A stretch of DNA of 64,000 nt from Gracilimonas sp017641085 (lineage in GTDB: Bacteria; Bacteroidota; Rhodothermia; Balneolales; Balneolaceae). Location: NCBI RefSeq assembly GCF_046115515.1, contig NZ_CP175953.1, one strand, 5' to 3'. The notes beneath the pieces were generated by a model, which had not been told where the DNA came from, made no database searches, and worked only from the letters and a program-made list of their open reading frames with translations. The position numbers were made by a program, and so were the translations under genes. Below are positions 30,678 to 39,524 of this stretch, one piece after another (position 1 is the stretch's first letter; every line of letters starts with the position of its first letter).

Positions 30678-33086
30678 TTAGAAATCACAATAGATCATGC
30701 TGCCGGAGCCGATCGGTGATCCGGGAGGCGGAGCCGGGGCATCCTCGACCTCAAATTCTTCGGGATTGGTTAAAAACCGGCCAATGGTATAAACAGCATA
30801 TTGGCTGTCGGCATCTTTTTTACCGGATAATTTGGACTGAAGATCGGTTAGTTTTTTATGCGTGATGGCTTTTGTAACCGGATTGGCATCATTATCTGCT
30901 GCCAGTTCAATCATGTTCTTCAGCACCACGTGGTTAACCACACGTTGAATAGATCCCAGGTATCCGTTTTGAGATTTTCTGTTCCAGCTGGCATCGATGA
31001 GTTCATCCAGAACCGTTTCCAGGCTCAGGTTGTTATCACGAGCTCCGTATTCAACTAAGCGATTGGCTCGTTCTGCATTCAGAATCAGGCTGACGGGTAA
31101 GTCGGCAGCTGTTTCAGCAATGCCTAATGCATCCATGGCCGGACCTGCATTACCATTAAACAGTTCACGCGAATAGCCCAATGAAGAAGGCCGCGGGGGT
31201 ATAAGCTCCAGCAGATTTTCAGGAATAGCCAGTGTGGCCGGCTCAATAGCTTTCAGCATCTCATCCAACGCTTTTTGCTGAGTTGATTTAGCCACTATTT
31301 TCGGGGCAGATAAATTATCTCCCTTCATATTATAACTGTAATCCAGCCCGCCAATTAACTTCACGGTGCCTTCCAGCTGATAGCGGTGAAAAAAGTACAT
31401 TGGCACTAAAGCATCTTCCAGCTCTGCCATTGGCTCTCCGGATTTCAGATTCGCTTCCCCGAAATTCTCAAGTGCTTCCTTCCTGATTTCCAGGATGGTT
31501 GATAACTGGGTAGCCGGATCTGAACCAAAATCCCAGAGATGGGCATCGGGGTGTGCTCCGCTTTGCGGGCGGGCATCGGTATCCGAGATATACTTCAGGC
31601 CGGAGTCATAGGCTTCTTCCAAAATTTCATCGAGCGCCTCTTTCTCATCGGTTCCTTCCGGAAAATCCTGATAGCCGTAAGCCACGGCCACTTTATCCCA
31701 CTCACCAATTCCCACATCGTATGGTTCAGAAAGGTCTATTTCTCCATTCACGAGCTTAGGTTGCGGGTGTGGATAATCCATCACGGAAGCATCGTTGGTA
31801 ACGCTGGCTGCAAAATTGTGAGCTATTCCAATGGTATGACCTACTTCGTGTGCAGAAAGCTGCCGGATTCGGGCAAGGGCCATTTCCTGCATGGTCGTGT
31901 TGAGCTCGTCATTACCATAAGGGGCGAGCAATCCGACCGCGATCAGGAAATCCTGCCGTACACGCAGCGAACCCAGTGATACATGACCTTTTATGATTTC
32001 ACCGGTGCGCGGGTCGGTTACTGAGGAGCCGTACGACCATCCGCGAGTTGAACGGTGAATCCATTGAATGACATTATAGCGGACATCGAGCGGGTGCGCA
32101 TCTTCGGGGAGAATTTTTACGATAAATGCATCTTTATAGCCGGCCGCCTCAAAAGCCTCATTCCACCAGCGGGCACCGTCAAGCAGTGCACTTCTGACCG
32201 GCTCGGGGGTTCCATTGTCCAGGTAGTACACAATCGGTTCAACCGGTTCACTCATTTCGGCTTCCGGGTTTTTCTTTTCAAGTCGATGGCGAGCTATAAA
32301 TCGTTTGGTCAAATCCTGATCAATGGGTGTTCCATAATCCTGATATGAAATGCCGAAATATCCAGACCGGGGATCCATCGCTCTTTTCTCATAACCATCA
32401 TCCGGCAATTCAATAAACGAGTGGTGCTGACGTACGGTGATGGCTTCCGGTGTTGGCACTACCGAGCGAACGTATCCGCCGGGATTACTCCCATCAAAGG
32501 TAAGAGTGGCTTCAAACTCAGTGTTTTGGGGGAAGTTCATGGTGCCTTCTTTGTATAAAGCAGACCGGCTTTTATCCAAACTATAGGACCCCTGATTTGA
32601 TCTACGAAGCGTGTTAGTTACTCCATGAGCATCTCTGAGTAAAAAGCTTGTTAAGTCAATTAACACCTTCCCGTCTTCTTCGGCTGCCACTTCAAACCCG
32701 GCAATAATGGATGAGGCAAAAGCCTCCCGAACCAATTTCTTTTCCAGCTCATTATCTGTTTCTGCCCGATATTCGTAGTTAGGCTGAACCATGAGAACTT
32801 TCGGTCCCCGGCGCTCAAAATAAACTACCCGGGTATCCCCAAGTTGTCCCCGGTCTAACCCAATATCATTAGAACCGATACCTGCCGTTAATGAATTCAC
32901 GTATAAGAATTCGGTATTCAGTTTATCGACCTCTAACCAAATCTGGTCTTTTGATTCATCGAAGTAGTAATCAAAATATCCTTCGGTTTTAGTAAGGCCT
33001 TCTGTTTTTTCGGATATAGACGGGATTTGTGCTGATACCTGGCTGGCCACAAGCATCATCACAACAAAAGTAAACGCTCTTTTCAT
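30678..33086 (-). CDS. Secreted zinc-dependent metalloprotease (DUF5117/DUF4953 type)
   Basis: 802 residues with a signal peptide (MKRAFTFVVMMLVASQVSAQ). The N-terminal half matches the DUF5118/DUF5117 arrangement (YFDYYFDESKDQIWLEVDKL; FLYVNSLTAGIGSNDIGLDR; VVYFERRGPKVLMVQPNYEY). The catalytic domain has SAHEVGHTIGIAHNF at about residue 410, the extended HExxHxxGxxH zinc motif of metzincins, with GLDYSYNMKGDNLS following as an often-seen downstream block. Such proteases are abundant in Bacteroidota secretomes; substrates unknown. It heads a unit with the propeller gene and aat. Confidence 0.92.
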   Translation of the reverse strand: MKRAFTFVVMMLVASQVSAQIPSISEKTEGLTKTEGYFDYYFDESKDQIWLEVDKLNTEFLYVNSLTAGIGSNDIGLDRGQLGDTRVVYFERRGPKVLMVQPNYEYRAETDNELEKKLVREAFASSIIAGFEVAAEEDGKVLIDLTSFLLRDAHGVTNTLRRSNQGSYSLDKSRSALYKEGTMNFPQNTEFEATLTFDGSNPGGYVRSVVPTPEAITVRQHHSFIELPDDGYEKRAMDPRSGYFGISYQDYGTPIDQDLTKRFIARHRLEKKNPEAEMSEPVEPIVYYLDNGTPEPVRSALLDGARWWNEAFEAAGYKDAFIVKILPEDAHPLDVRYNVIQWIHRSTRGWSYGSSVTDPRTGEIIKGHVSLGSLRVRQDFLIAVGLLAPYGNDELNTTMQEMALARIRQLSAHEVGHTIGIAHNFAASVTNDASVMDYPHPQPKLVNGEIDLSEPYDVGIGEWDKVAVAYGYQDFPEGTDEKEALDEILEEAYDSGLKYISDTDARPQSGAHPDAHLWDFGSDPATQLSTILEIRKEALENFGEANLKSGEPMAELEDALVPMYFFHRYQLEGTVKLIGGLDYSYNMKGDNLSAPKIVAKSTQQKALDEMLKAIEPATLAIPENLLELIPPRPSSLGYSRELFNGNAGPAMDALGIAETAADLPVSLILNAERANRLVEYGARDNNLSLETVLDELIDASWNRKSQNGYLGSIQRVVNHVVLKNMIELAADNDANPVTKAITHKKLTDLQSKLSGKKDADSQYAVYTIGRFLTNPEEFEVEDAPAPPPGSPIGSGSMIYCDF

Positions 33087-33422
33087 TAATGCAGAGTTTT
33101 GTTTGGGTTGAAGGGTCGCTAAATAACGGTTTCAGCCAATATCTGAAAGAAGAGCGGATAAGAAAAATGTTAAAGTTTTAGAGGATTGCCGAATCTTTAA
33201 GGGCTCCTATTAAAATAAATTCAAAGCCCTACTCACTTTTAGCAACCTTTCAGCGTCCGTAGGTCCTGGAAGCGTTGCGGATTCGTAGTTGAAATTCAGT
33301 TAGCTTTAAAAAAACCAGCGAACGCTCCAAGGCCTTGGGGGCGCTTGGAGGTTCTTAAAGGGCTAAAGCCCTGTCCCAAGCCGGGTCAGTGCCTTTCACC
33401 GCCCTGAAGGGCGGAGTAATTT
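33087..33422. other. 336-bp gene-free stretch with palindromes
   Basis: No credible ORF. From 33320 onward it is rich in palindromes: CTCCAAGGCCTTGG...CTTGGAG (about 33326-33350), AGGGCTAAAGCCCT (33359-33372) and CCGCCCTGAAGGGCGG (33399-33414). The left part contains nothing I can name beyond the metalloprotease leader. Confidence 0.7.
33359..33414. repeat. REP-like palindromes, left flank of the transposase gene
   Basis: AGGGCTAAAGCCCT (33359-33372) and CCGCCCTGAAGGGCGG (33399-33414), the second ending 9 bp from the transposase stop codon. A related AGGGCTTTAGCCCT lies on the right flank. Confidence 0.7.
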
Positions 33423-33851
33423 TTACTTAGAATGAAAACGATAGTTTTTGATAAACTCCTCATATTCTTCTGAAAAAGGCTTTACCTGATGATGCTTTTC
33501 TTGTTTATCAATGTAGCCGTTTACTCTTTTCAGTTGTGATTCCCCTACTGACACAGCGAAATACTCTTCTTGCCAACCAAACTTCTCAGGAAGCGAGAGG
33601 TTTCTGTTTGCCCAATATGAAGACTCCCCTTTTATCAGGTTCATGATCGTCTGAATGTTCTGATCAGACGATATTGAAATTAAAGCATGAAGATGATCAT
33701 GCCAGCCATTAATATTCAAGAGGTGAATCTGCTTGGCTTTTGAATACTCCCGAATGTGTTGGCACAGAATATTTTTATTATCCAGACTTAAAAGCTTTTT
33801 TCTACTTTTTGTAGCCCAAACAAAATGCCCATACATTTTTATAAATGGCAT
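33423..33851 (-). CDS. REP-associated / IS200-like Y1 transposase
   Basis: 142 residues. HUH-type single-strand transposase (Y1_Tnp): N-terminal YGHFVWATKSRKKLLS, HUH motif INGWHDHLHALISI (about residue 50-58), and the nucleophilic tyrosine in RVNGYIDKQEKHHQ (about 115). The small size, solitary state and palindromes on both sides fit a RAYT-type domesticated transposase that moves or maintains REP units rather than a full IS. All catalytic residues appear intact and the frame is unbroken. Confidence 0.9.
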   Translation of the reverse strand: MPFIKMYGHFVWATKSRKKLLSLDNKNILCQHIREYSKAKQIHLLNINGWHDHLHALISISSDQNIQTIMNLIKGESSYWANRNLSLPEKFGWQEEYFAVSVGESQLKRVNGYIDKQEKHHQVKPFSEEYEEFIKNYRFHSK

Positions 33852-33933
33852 GTCTCTTGGTTTAATTTTTAGCTTCCCCTTCAGAAAAATAGAAAGGATT
33901 AGATAAAATCAAAGCGGGTGAACCATTTAATTG

Positions 33934-33992
33934 CACCGACCTTCAGGCCGGTGAATGAGTGGCATAAACCGGAAAAAGGGCTTTAGCCCTTT
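33934..33992. repeat. REP-like palindromes, right flank of the transposase gene
   Basis: CACCGACCTTCAGGCCGGTG (33934-33953, one mismatch) and AAAGGGCTTTAGCCCTTT (33975-33992). The latter mirrors the left-flank AGGGCTAAAGCCCT with TTT for AAA, i.e. the inverted orientation of the same core. Confidence 0.7.
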
Positions 33993-34018
33993 GTATAGAC
34001 GTGAAAGGCAGAGTTTGT

Positions 34019-35371
34019 TTATTTCTTCTCCAAATACTCTTTAAACTCGCCGTTTTTCAGGCGGGTGAAGTAATCTTTCGAGGCCAGCCTTACTTTCTTG
34101 GAAAGTAATAAAGCGGAAGTCACCGTAGGTATGGCCATAAGGGCAAACATACCATCAATCAGGTTGATGACCGCATCCAGCGAAGCCACTGCTCCAAAGA
34201 TTATGGAGAACACATAGAAGTAATTGTAGAGATGCTGCCTTTCCGCACCTAACAGGAAGCCCAAACATTTTGAGCCATAATAGGAGTAGGAAAGCATGGA
34301 GCTTACGCTGAAAGTCAGTACGGATATAATCAATAAGTACGTACCGAATGCAGGAAGAGCTTCGTTAAAAGCGTTGAGAGTAAGCGTTACCCCATTGGCT
34401 TCCGTGGATTGCCATACACCGGTTACCAAAATCGCAAGGGCCGTCATGGTACATACCAGCAATGTATCGATGGCAGGTTCCATCATAGCTACCAATCCTT
34501 CCCGAACAGGTTCTTTGGTTTTTGACGCACCGTGTGCCAGCGACTCTGTCCCGATTCCAGCTTCATTTGAAAAAGCAGCCCGCTGAACCCCGATAATAAT
34601 CAACTGTCCTACAGCTCCGCCCATCACGGCTTTTCCGGTGAAGGCGTCTGTTACAATCAGCCCTAAATAGTAGGGAATGTCTGCAATGTGAACGGCTAAA
34701 ATAAATAGTACCGAAACCACATAGATCACAACCATGGAGGGAACCAGCTTTGAAGCTACCTTCCCGATTTTGGTAATCCCACCAAAAATGACCAGCGAAA
34801 CCAGACCAACAAGCACAATTCCGGTGATCAGGTTTCCGGTAAAGGCGGCATCTGCTTCAACCCATCCGTTCGGTATGTAAATAAAGTCTCTTAAAATCTG
34901 TACCAGCTGGTTGGTTTGAAAAATCGGCAGAGGACCAAATAACCCCGCCATCGCGAACAGGTAAGCCAGAGGCATCCATTTGCTGCTGAGTCCTTCCCGG
35001 ATTACATACATCGGTCCACCCTGAATTTTGCCCTGGGTGTCTTCTCCGCGATACATAATGGAAAGTGTACAGGTGAAAAATTTGGTTGCCATTCCAACAA
35101 TGGCGCTCATCCACATCCAGAACAGCGCGCCGGGACCACCCATAAAAATCGCAACTGCAACACCACTGATGTTTCCCATCCCCACGGTCGAAGCCAATGC
35201 TGTGGAAAGAGCTTCAAAGTGGTTAATATCGCCGGGATCATCCGGGTTGTCATATTTACCCCGAACCAGGTCTATGGCATGAAAGAAAAACCGAAAGGGA
35301 GTGAATCCGGATGAGATCAGGAAAAAGAGTCCGCCCCCCACTAATAAAATGACAAGGGGATATCCCCACAT
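34019..35371 (-). CDS. Sodium:alanine/glycine symporter (AGCS family), possible longer N-terminus
   Basis: 450 residues from the first ATG. Inner-membrane amino-acid importer driven by sodium. Motifs: STALASTVGMGNISGVAVAI, GGPGALFWMWMSAIVGMATK, GKIQGGPMYVIREGL, FSNEAGIGTESLAHGASKT. Upstream of the ATG the frame stays open to a TAA at 35426-35428 and reads DNTLALIEEFLAAFSSF, which aligns with the conserved first helix of AGCS proteins; that stretch has no ATG, GTG or TTG. Its first codon after the stop is ACG (35423-35425), and a CTG occurs five codons later. The natural start may therefore be non-AUG; the ATG given is the conservative choice. Confidence 0.92.
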   Translation of the reverse strand: MWGYPLVILLVGGGLFFLISSGFTPFRFFFHAIDLVRGKYDNPDDPGDINHFEALSTALASTVGMGNISGVAVAIFMGGPGALFWMWMSAIVGMATKFFTCTLSIMYRGEDTQGKIQGGPMYVIREGLSSKWMPLAYLFAMAGLFGPLPIFQTNQLVQILRDFIYIPNGWVEADAAFTGNLITGIVLVGLVSLVIFGGITKIGKVASKLVPSMVVIYVVSVLFILAVHIADIPYYLGLIVTDAFTGKAVMGGAVGQLIIIGVQRAAFSNEAGIGTESLAHGASKTKEPVREGLVAMMEPAIDTLLVCTMTALAILVTGVWQSTEANGVTLTLNAFNEALPAFGTYLLIISVLTFSVSSMLSYSYYGSKCLGFLLGAERQHLYNYFYVFSIIFGAVASLDAVINLIDGMFALMAIPTVTSALLLSKKVRLASKDYFTRLKNGEFKEYLEKK

Positions 35372-35464
35372 GAAAGAGGAAAACGCTGCGAGAAATTCTT
35401 CGATGAGTGCCAGGGTATTGTCCGTTTAATTGATGTTAAGCGTAGAAACTAATGAATAGACGGG

Positions 35465-35911
35465 TTAATTGTGTACTGTCCTCAGAAAAAAGATGTAATC
35501 AGTGCCGGGGGGAATTTGTCCGGCTTGTCGAATAAGCGTGGCTATTTGTGCCCGGTGGTGTTGCCCGTGGATAATAAGGTGAGTCAAAATATCACCTACA
35601 ACATTTCCGAATTCCTTGCCTTTGGAGTTTTGGTAGGTGATGGCATTATCACTCTGTGCAACCAAGTCTTTTAGCTTCTGGATGTTCTCCTGTATAATTT
35701 GGCTCATCTCAGCTATCGAAAATTGTGGCCAAATCTCCACCGCTGTTTCTTTGCCTGTGATTCTGTTCATCCAAATCTGTTGGGCTGCGAGGATGTGAGA
35801 AAGCAAGCCCGTGACTTCTTCTTTTGTTTCGCTCTCATCAAGTTCCCGAATAGCCTGAAGTATTTTTTCGTTGGCCCATCGGTCGTATTCGAAAAGCTTT
35901 TCAAGGTCCAT
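35465..35911 (-). CDS. DinB-like four-helix protein
   Basis: 148 residues from the ATG at 35909-35911 (MDLEKLFEYDRWANEKILQA); an earlier in-frame ATG would overlap marC. DinB/YfiT-type four-helix bundle with the metal ligands expected in the family: LLSHILAAQQIWMNRITG (first His), and DILTHLIIHGQHHRAQIATL (His-x3-His near residue 125), followed by PPGTDYIFFLRT. These proteins often act as metal-dependent thiol transferases; the substrate is unknown. Starts 4 bp after the marC stop. Confidence 0.9.
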   Translation of the reverse strand: MDLEKLFEYDRWANEKILQAIRELDESETKEEVTGLLSHILAAQQIWMNRITGKETAVEIWPQFSIAEMSQIIQENIQKLKDLVAQSDNAITYQNSKGKEFGNVVGDILTHLIIHGQHHRAQIATLIRQAGQIPPGTDYIFFLRTVHN

Positions 35912-35915
35912 GAGA

Positions 35916-36590
35916 CTATCCAATTCCAAAAAATTTGGATATACCATTGATCACAAATTGCACACCAATAGCCAGCGCGATGAAGCCCATCATGCGGGTG
36001 ATGACCGTCATTCCGGTTTTACCGATATATTTTACGATGGCGGGTGCTACTCTCAATATTCCGTATGCAACCAGCGCCGTCATAAATACAGCCGCTCCGT
36101 TCACCAGGTAATCGGTAATACCCTGCGCATCAGAACCGAATCCGATTACAACCGCAATACTTCCCGGCCCCGAAAGCATAGGGAGTGCAAGTGGACTGAA
36201 TGATACATCTTCTTTTTCTTTGGCTGCCTCCTGATCTTTCTTGGTCAACTTTCTACCACCGTTATCCGGGCTTAGCATCGAAAAACCTGCTCTTACAATC
36301 ACCAACCCTCCGGCTATCTGAATGCCCGGGAGGCTGATTCCAAAGAAGCTGAGAATGTAGGTTCCAACCAACAAAAAGGTGATCAGAACAAAAAACATGT
36401 AAGTAGTAGCCTTGCGAGCGGTCCTGATTTTCTCTTCATCGGCATGCCCTTCCATTAAAGAAATGTAGATAGGCATTGCTGCAAAGGGGTTAACGACAGA
36501 AAATAAAGATGAAAAGCTTGCAAAAAACAGTGCTGCTATGCTCATAAATACAGTAGAAAAGGGGATTATATCTTTGAAAAATTCTTCCAT
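35916..36590 (-). CDS. MarC-family integral membrane protein
   Basis: 224 residues, six predicted helices. Family motifs: FSSLFSVVNPFAAMPIYISL near the N-terminus, SFFGISLPGIQIAGGLVIVR, the charged loop KKDQEAAKEKEDVSFSPLAL with PMLSGPGSIAVVIGF, and TRMMGFIALAIGVQFVINGI at the end. The family was once linked to multiple antibiotic resistance but its function is unproven; some members are suggested amino-acid or small-molecule transporters. Upstream of dinB-like gene, likely co-transcribed. Confidence 0.93.
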   Translation of the reverse strand: MEEFFKDIIPFSTVFMSIAALFFASFSSLFSVVNPFAAMPIYISLMEGHADEEKIRTARKATTYMFFVLITFLLVGTYILSFFGISLPGIQIAGGLVIVRAGFSMLSPDNGGRKLTKKDQEAAKEKEDVSFSPLALPMLSGPGSIAVVIGFGSDAQGITDYLVNGAAVFMTALVAYGILRVAPAIVKYIGKTGMTVITRMMGFIALAIGVQFVINGISKFFGIG

Positions 36591-36630
36591 GATGGCCCTA
36601 AAGATACACAGCTTTTTACCAATTTTTAGT

Positions 36631-36663
36631 TTGTGTTTTTACTTAAAACAAAGCTTAACTTTT
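36631..36663 (+). promoter_or_regulatory. Putative promoter of the GAF/fRMsr gene
   Basis: TTG (36631-36633), 22-bp spacer, TAACTTTT (36656-36663); close to TTG/TAnnTTTG. The predicted start is about 45 bases before the ATG at 36714. Confidence 0.4.
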
Positions 36664-36713
36664 ATATCGGATATATTGTTTTATTTTCTGTTCCAACAAA
36701 TTTTATTAATGCT

Positions 36714-37187
36714 ATGAGCGCTGTACAACTTATTTCTTATGATCAATTAATTTCGGATACGGAAAGCATTTTAAAGCGAAATGTTACCCGCGATGAAAAG
36801 CTTTTTGCGATTTGTGAATTGTTAGCTGATGAAATCCCCTCTTTCAGCTGGGTGGGTTTTTATCTGCCTGATCCTGAGGGGAAACAGGAACTTGTTCTCG
36901 GTCCATTTGTGGGCCCTTCTACCGACCACACCCGGATTCCTTACGGCAGAGGTATTTGCGGACAGGTTGCCCTTAGCCACGAAACCTTTGTGGCACAGGA
37001 TGTGCACAGCGAAGAAAATTACCTGGCCTGCAGCACCGATGTACAATCCGAAATTGTTGTCCCCATCATGAAAGACGATGAGTTTGTAGGCCAACTCGAT
37101 ATCGACTCAAACACAAAGAACTCCATCACCAAAGAACAGCGTGAGCTTTTGGAAGAAATTTGTGAGTTTCTGTCGGACGAATTTTAA
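36714..37187 (+). CDS. GAF-domain protein, free methionine-R-sulfoxide reductase-like
   Basis: 157 residues from the ATG at 36714; the open frame reaches 81 bp further upstream but that part is unconserved. A single GAF domain with the fRMsr pattern: SFSWVGFYLPDPEGKQELVL, GPFVGP, RIPYGRGICGQVALSHETFV, DVHSEENYLACSTDVQSEIV and VPIMKDDEFVGQLDID. Two of the three redox cysteines are present (GRGICG and LACST); the resolving cysteine normally in GKPAC-x-RI is replaced in STDHTRI. Activity is therefore likely but uncertain. Confidence 0.88.
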   Translation: MSAVQLISYDQLISDTESILKRNVTRDEKLFAICELLADEIPSFSWVGFYLPDPEGKQELVLGPFVGPSTDHTRIPYGRGICGQVALSHETFVAQDVHSEENYLACSTDVQSEIVVPIMKDDEFVGQLDIDSNTKNSITKEQRELLEEICEFLSDEF

Positions 37188-37257
37188 TCAATTAGTACCA
37201 CGAGAAACTTTTCTTTTCAGACGAAATGGACATCGATCAACTCCGGCGGCTCAAGTT

Positions 37258-38121
37258 TTAAGGCGTTTTCTTATCCTGATTTATGTTCACGCTCACCGGT
37301 AGCATGTCTATAGCGGTAGTCACATTAGAGCTGTAGGTAAATCCTTTTTCAGCTAATGTTTTGTGGCAGCCGTCCATCACCTGCGACCGTATTTCACCTA
37401 ATCCGCGATCGTTGCTGAACGTATCAATCCAAAAGAAAACCTCCAGCTCAACATAAGCTGCCGTAAAACCGGCTATCTGAATATTGGGGGCAGGATTTGC
37501 AAGCGTGAGTTTATGACCCTGTACGGTTTTGAGAAGAGTCTCTCTTACTTTCTGAAGATCGTCCCCATAGTCAACCCCAATGGTGAAGCTGCCTCGTCGC
37601 AACCCATCTCTCGTAAAATTGTGAAGCGGGTTTTTGTAGATGGTGGCGCTTGGAATAAAAATATCACACCCATCGGCAGTCCGTATGTGAACGTCCCGTA
37701 TCTCTATTCTCTGCACAATTCCTCTTATTCCATTGCTTTCAATCAGGTCTCCGACATCAAAAGAGCGGCTGAAAGAAAGGAATAACCCTGCAAGTAAATT
37801 TTCACCTATCTCCCGGAAAGCGAACCCAAGTACCACGGCAACAACACCACCCGCAGCTAAAAAACTGGTGGCAACTTGTGTTAATCCAACAAGGTGTAAG
37901 GCAATAATCAGGCCCAGAACATTAAACGCCCAACGTACCAGGCGCTTAATCAGCCGGACTTGCTTTACGCCTTTGGTTTTATCTTCGCCAAGTAAACGAC
38001 CAACACCGCTGCTGGCAAGCCTGCCGATAAAAATAAGCACAACCAACGATGCTATAGCAGCCAAAATTTGAGGCGTTGTGCTTATTATTCTGTCCGACAA
38101 AAGCTCAAAACTTTCTTGCAT
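37258..38121 (-). CDS. Small-conductance mechanosensitive channel (MscS family)
   Basis: 287 residues. Three membrane helices, with the pore helix ATSFLAAGGVVAVVLGFAFREI (about residues 85-106), followed by the MscS beta domain (GDLIESNGIRGIVQRIEIRDV, DIFIPSATIYKNPLHNF) and the C-terminal alpha/beta part. The channel opens with membrane tension to relieve osmotic stress. Length is close to E. coli MscS (286). Starts at the ATG 38119-38121. Confidence 0.95.
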   Translation of the reverse strand: MQESFELLSDRIISTTPQILAAIASLVVLIFIGRLASSGVGRLLGEDKTKGVKQVRLIKRLVRWAFNVLGLIIALHLVGLTQVATSFLAAGGVVAVVLGFAFREIGENLLAGLFLSFSRSFDVGDLIESNGIRGIVQRIEIRDVHIRTADGCDIFIPSATIYKNPLHNFTRDGLRRGSFTIGVDYGDDLQKVRETLLKTVQGHKLTLANPAPNIQIAGFTAAYVELEVFFWIDTFSNDRGLGEIRSQVMDGCHKTLAEKGFTYSSNVTTAIDMLPVSVNINQDKKTP

Positions 38122-38201
38122 GTTTTGTGTCTTAGTTCATGTTTTGCGTATAAAGTACATGAAATAAAACGATTTTAGCGAAGCTTAATTCCGTACTTCT
38201 T

Positions 38202-38621
38202 TTAAAGCAGCACCAACGGCTTGGTTTCTGATGGAATTTTATCGAGAGCATACACGGCTATTGCTTTAACCTCTTTGGTTACCGAGACTGACCCCTCATC
38301 TGTTTTATTCTCAATAAGAATTACTCCATTCCCTCCTAAGTTTTTTGCTTCTATTTTCAGCATTTCAATCATGTTTTCAGTGGAACTTTCTCCGGCTGTT
38401 TCCTGAATTTGAACCGTGGCAAGCTCCAGATATTCTCCTTCAACTTCATCCGGTGAATTGTAAACGATGATTTCCTGACTATACGCCGGTAGTACGCCAA
38501 ATACATCTGACTGTACCAGGTCTTTAACATGAGTGGTTGTGGACTTTGTTATTGACGTGCTGCAAGCTGCCGTCATCATTCCGATTATTACTAAGATCAA
38601 TACCGCATTAACTTTTCTCAT
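38202..38621 (-). CDS. Small lipoprotein, unknown function
   Basis: 139 residues. Lipoprotein signal MRKVNAVLILVIIGMMTAAC (lipobox MTAAC, Cys at 20), then a mature part with LATVQIQETAGESSTENMIE, LKIEAKNLGGNGVILIENKT and a beta-rich end. The layout (VxxxA...NGxxxI) resembles the small YjfN/DUF4156-like signal-transduction lipoproteins but I cannot assign one. Probably in the periplasmic leaflet or outer membrane. Monocistronic. Confidence 0.8.
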   Translation of the reverse strand: MRKVNAVLILVIIGMMTAACSTSITKSTTTHVKDLVQSDVFGVLPAYSQEIIVYNSPDEVEGEYLELATVQIQETAGESSTENMIEMLKIEAKNLGGNGVILIENKTDEGSVSVTKEVKAIAVYALDKIPSETKPLVLL

Positions 38622-38729
38622 CTCTCTTCTCCTTTTATTTATTTGTGAGACAAGAGCTAATACGCCGGTTTCAGAAGGGTGTTACGCCTTTCAGGCAGTA
38701 TTTTCTTTATGATGAGTAAAAATTTGTTA

Positions 38730-39413
38730 CTACAATTTCGATAAGCTCAAATCCGAAACATGAAGGTTCACGCTATGGTTAACACGCAGTCCGTAAATGC
38801 CATCATTGTTCATACCTGATGCATCAATATCTGCAACCTCTTCATCATTAATTGTAAAGCGAACACGCTCACCCTCAACCCTTACCTGCAGTACATTCAA
38901 AACAGAGGATACTTCCGGGTCATCGTATATGTTGATTGCATCGCTGGCCGTCCAGCCCTGAATAACCTCGGTGTCTTCCCCCGTCCTTTTTTTGATGAGA
39001 AACTCGCCGGTATTCCGAAGTAAAAAATACATATATGTCTGAGCATCTCCATCCAGCTTGGAGCCTCCCCAGAATAGGCCATATCCCTCCCGGTTTCTTT
39101 CGCCGGGATTAAAAAAGTGCAGTTCCGTTTTTACACCAAATGAACCGGAGGCTGTATTAGCCGGATGATAAAAGATGCCGGCCGGTCCGGTGGTAATATG
39201 CCAGCCCGGGGTCATGTTCACAAAATAGATATCAGAAGAGTCCGGCTTAGATCCTATGACAACATCATCCATGCCGTGATCAAGGCGAACCTCCCATCCA
39301 TCCGGGACTTCAAAATTTGTGCCTTGCGGAATATTTGGATCGGGACGATCCTGTGCTTGTGAAAAGCTGAAGAGACTACACACCATAATAACCGACGTAA
39401 AAAGCACTTTCAT
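38730..39413 (-). CDS. Secreted concanavalin-like (3-keto-disaccharide hydrolase-type fold) protein
   Basis: 227 residues from the ATG at 39411-39413, which gives a clean signal peptide (MKVLFTSVIMVCSLFSFSQA); the earlier in-frame ATG adds 28 unlikely residues. The mature protein is a jelly-roll resembling the DUF1080/LamG group: GWHITTGPAGIFYHPANTAS, FGVKTELHFFNPGERNREGY, GLFWGGSKLDGDAQTYMYFL, LNVLQVRVEGERVRFTINDE, GIYGLRVNHSVNLHVSDLSL. Such folds bind or cleave glycans; catalytic residues cannot be assigned here. Downstream of the Ser/Thr kinase gene by 111 bp on the same strand. Confidence 0.82.
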   Translation of the reverse strand: MKVLFTSVIMVCSLFSFSQAQDRPDPNIPQGTNFEVPDGWEVRLDHGMDDVVIGSKPDSSDIYFVNMTPGWHITTGPAGIFYHPANTASGSFGVKTELHFFNPGERNREGYGLFWGGSKLDGDAQTYMYFLLRNTGEFLIKKRTGEDTEVIQGWTASDAINIYDDPEVSSVLNVLQVRVEGERVRFTINDEEVADIDASGMNNDGIYGLRVNHSVNLHVSDLSLSKL

Positions 39414-39524
39414 AAGAACCCCCACTTTATTTCTATTACTAACCTTCCTGATTATACAATAAATGATTGAATAGGAGAAATCCCTATTTACAGGCATCCT
39501 GGCGGCCTGCTTTTCCCCTTTACG

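Noticed and set aside
33359..33992. Complete insertion sequence
   Set aside because: No terminal inverted repeats or target duplication; the layout fits a RAYT with REP units.
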